DNA of 64,000 nucleotides from Paenibacillus xylanexedens (GTDB lineage: Bacteria; Bacillota; Bacilli; Paenibacillales; Paenibacillaceae). Made by a program: the position numbers and the translations under genes. The DNA is taken from positions 3,348,001 to 3,412,000 of the forward strand of contig NZ_CP018620.1 of the NCBI RefSeq assembly GCF_001908275.1. Direction: 5' to 3'. Shown here piece after piece: positions 63,688 to 64,000 of the stretch (within the stretch, counting starts at the first letter, position 1; every line of letters starts with the position of its first letter). The notes beneath the pieces are model-generated. The model was given only the letters and a program-made list of their open reading frames with translations. It ran no database searches and was not told the origin of the DNA.

Positions 63688-64000
63688 GTGGGAAACCAAT
63701 CCAAAAAGCTGGCGGCTGTTCTGGCGGGTGTGACTGCGGTCATATTGATCGGACAAGTTGGCAGTGTACGTACATACATTACGGAGATCCGTGATGGGCC
63801 AGGTACGCAAAATGCTTTTGACATGTTTAAGGAAGCAACTGGAGAAGATGCGCTGTTGTCTGCGATTCGGGATAAAGCGGCTGAAACGAAAATTGCTTCG
63901 GTAAATGCTAGAGTGGATCGGGTATGGAAAGCGATTCCTGGTTATAATGGCATGGAGATTGATGTGGAAGCGACATACCGTAAAGCGCTGAGTGGAACGT
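63688..64000 (+). CDS. YlxY-type polysaccharide deacetylase, N-terminal part (cut by window end)
   Basis: An open frame runs from GTG 63688 (GGGAGGA 7 bases upstream) to the right edge, about 104 residues. It has a signal-anchor helix (KKLAAVLAGVTAVILIGQVG), then a helical region ending in IPGYNGMEIDVEATYRKALSG. That NG-EIDVEATY pattern and the location after pnp match B. subtilis ylxY, a putative cell-wall polysaccharide deacetylase. The catalytic NodB domain lies beyond the window. Confidence 0.75.
   Translation, partial: MGNQSKKLAAVLAGVTAVILIGQVGSVRTYITEIRDGPGTQNAFDMFKEATGEDALLSAIRDKAAETKIASVNARVDRVWKAIPGYNGMEIDVEATYRKALSGT

Overview
The window is 64 kb of chromosome from a low-to-mid GC Firmicute, almost certainly a Paenibacillus-type Bacillales. 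The evidence is a Gram-positive PolC, a SigD-type flagellar sigma factor, CheC/CheD/FliY chemotaxis-motor proteins, purine-rich Shine-Dalgarno sites with many TTG and GTG starts, and a gene order that follows the Bacillus subtilis topA to ylxY region almost gene for gene. Every protein gene I can support is on the + strand. I see no tRNA, rRNA, CRISPR array, prophage or insertion sequence.

Layout. 1-5852: end of dprA, then topA, trmFO, hslV and hslU. The xerC (codV) gene that separates trmFO from clpQ in B. subtilis is absent. 5853-6833: about 1 kb without a protein gene, where codY lies in B. subtilis; it holds hairpins, promoter-like sequences and a clear intrinsic terminator. 6834-38548: one long flagella/chemotaxis operon, in the order flgB flgC fliE fliF fliG fliH fliI fliJ, a MotE-like gene, fliK flgD, a small operon protein, flgE swrD fliL fliM fliY cheY fliO fliP fliQ fliR flhB flhA flhF flhG cheB cheA cheW cheC cheD, a two-TM protein, sigD, a FapA-like gene, a small hydrophilic protein, a SwrB-like gene and an MltG-like orphan, closed by a terminator. 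38549-47580: rpsB, tsf, pyrH, frr, uppS, cdsA, dxr, rseP and proS (translation, nucleotide, lipid and isoprenoid genes). 47581-47923: an intergenic region filled by a roughly 193-bp palindromic repeat-like element. 47924-52243: polC. 52331-60721: promoter, hairpin leader, then the nusA/infB operon (rimP nusA rnpM ylxQ infB rbfA nrnA truB ribF). 60722-63586: rpsO and pnp, each with hairpin signals. 63688-end: start of a ylxY-type polysaccharide deacetylase gene.

How it fits together. The central 32 kb encodes the rod, MS ring, C ring, type III export gate, hook-length control, chemotaxis phosphorelay and adaptation enzymes, FlhF/FlhG number and placement control, and the sigma factor for late genes. 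The flanks are essential housekeeping operons. The least understood parts are the accessory genes around sigD (34158-38524), the non-coding kilobase before flgB, the structured tsf-pyrH spacer and the palindromic element upstream of polC. I found no wholly new multi-gene system; these four are the best candidates for undescribed biology. All identifications come from reading the sequence and from memory of the families; no database search was run.
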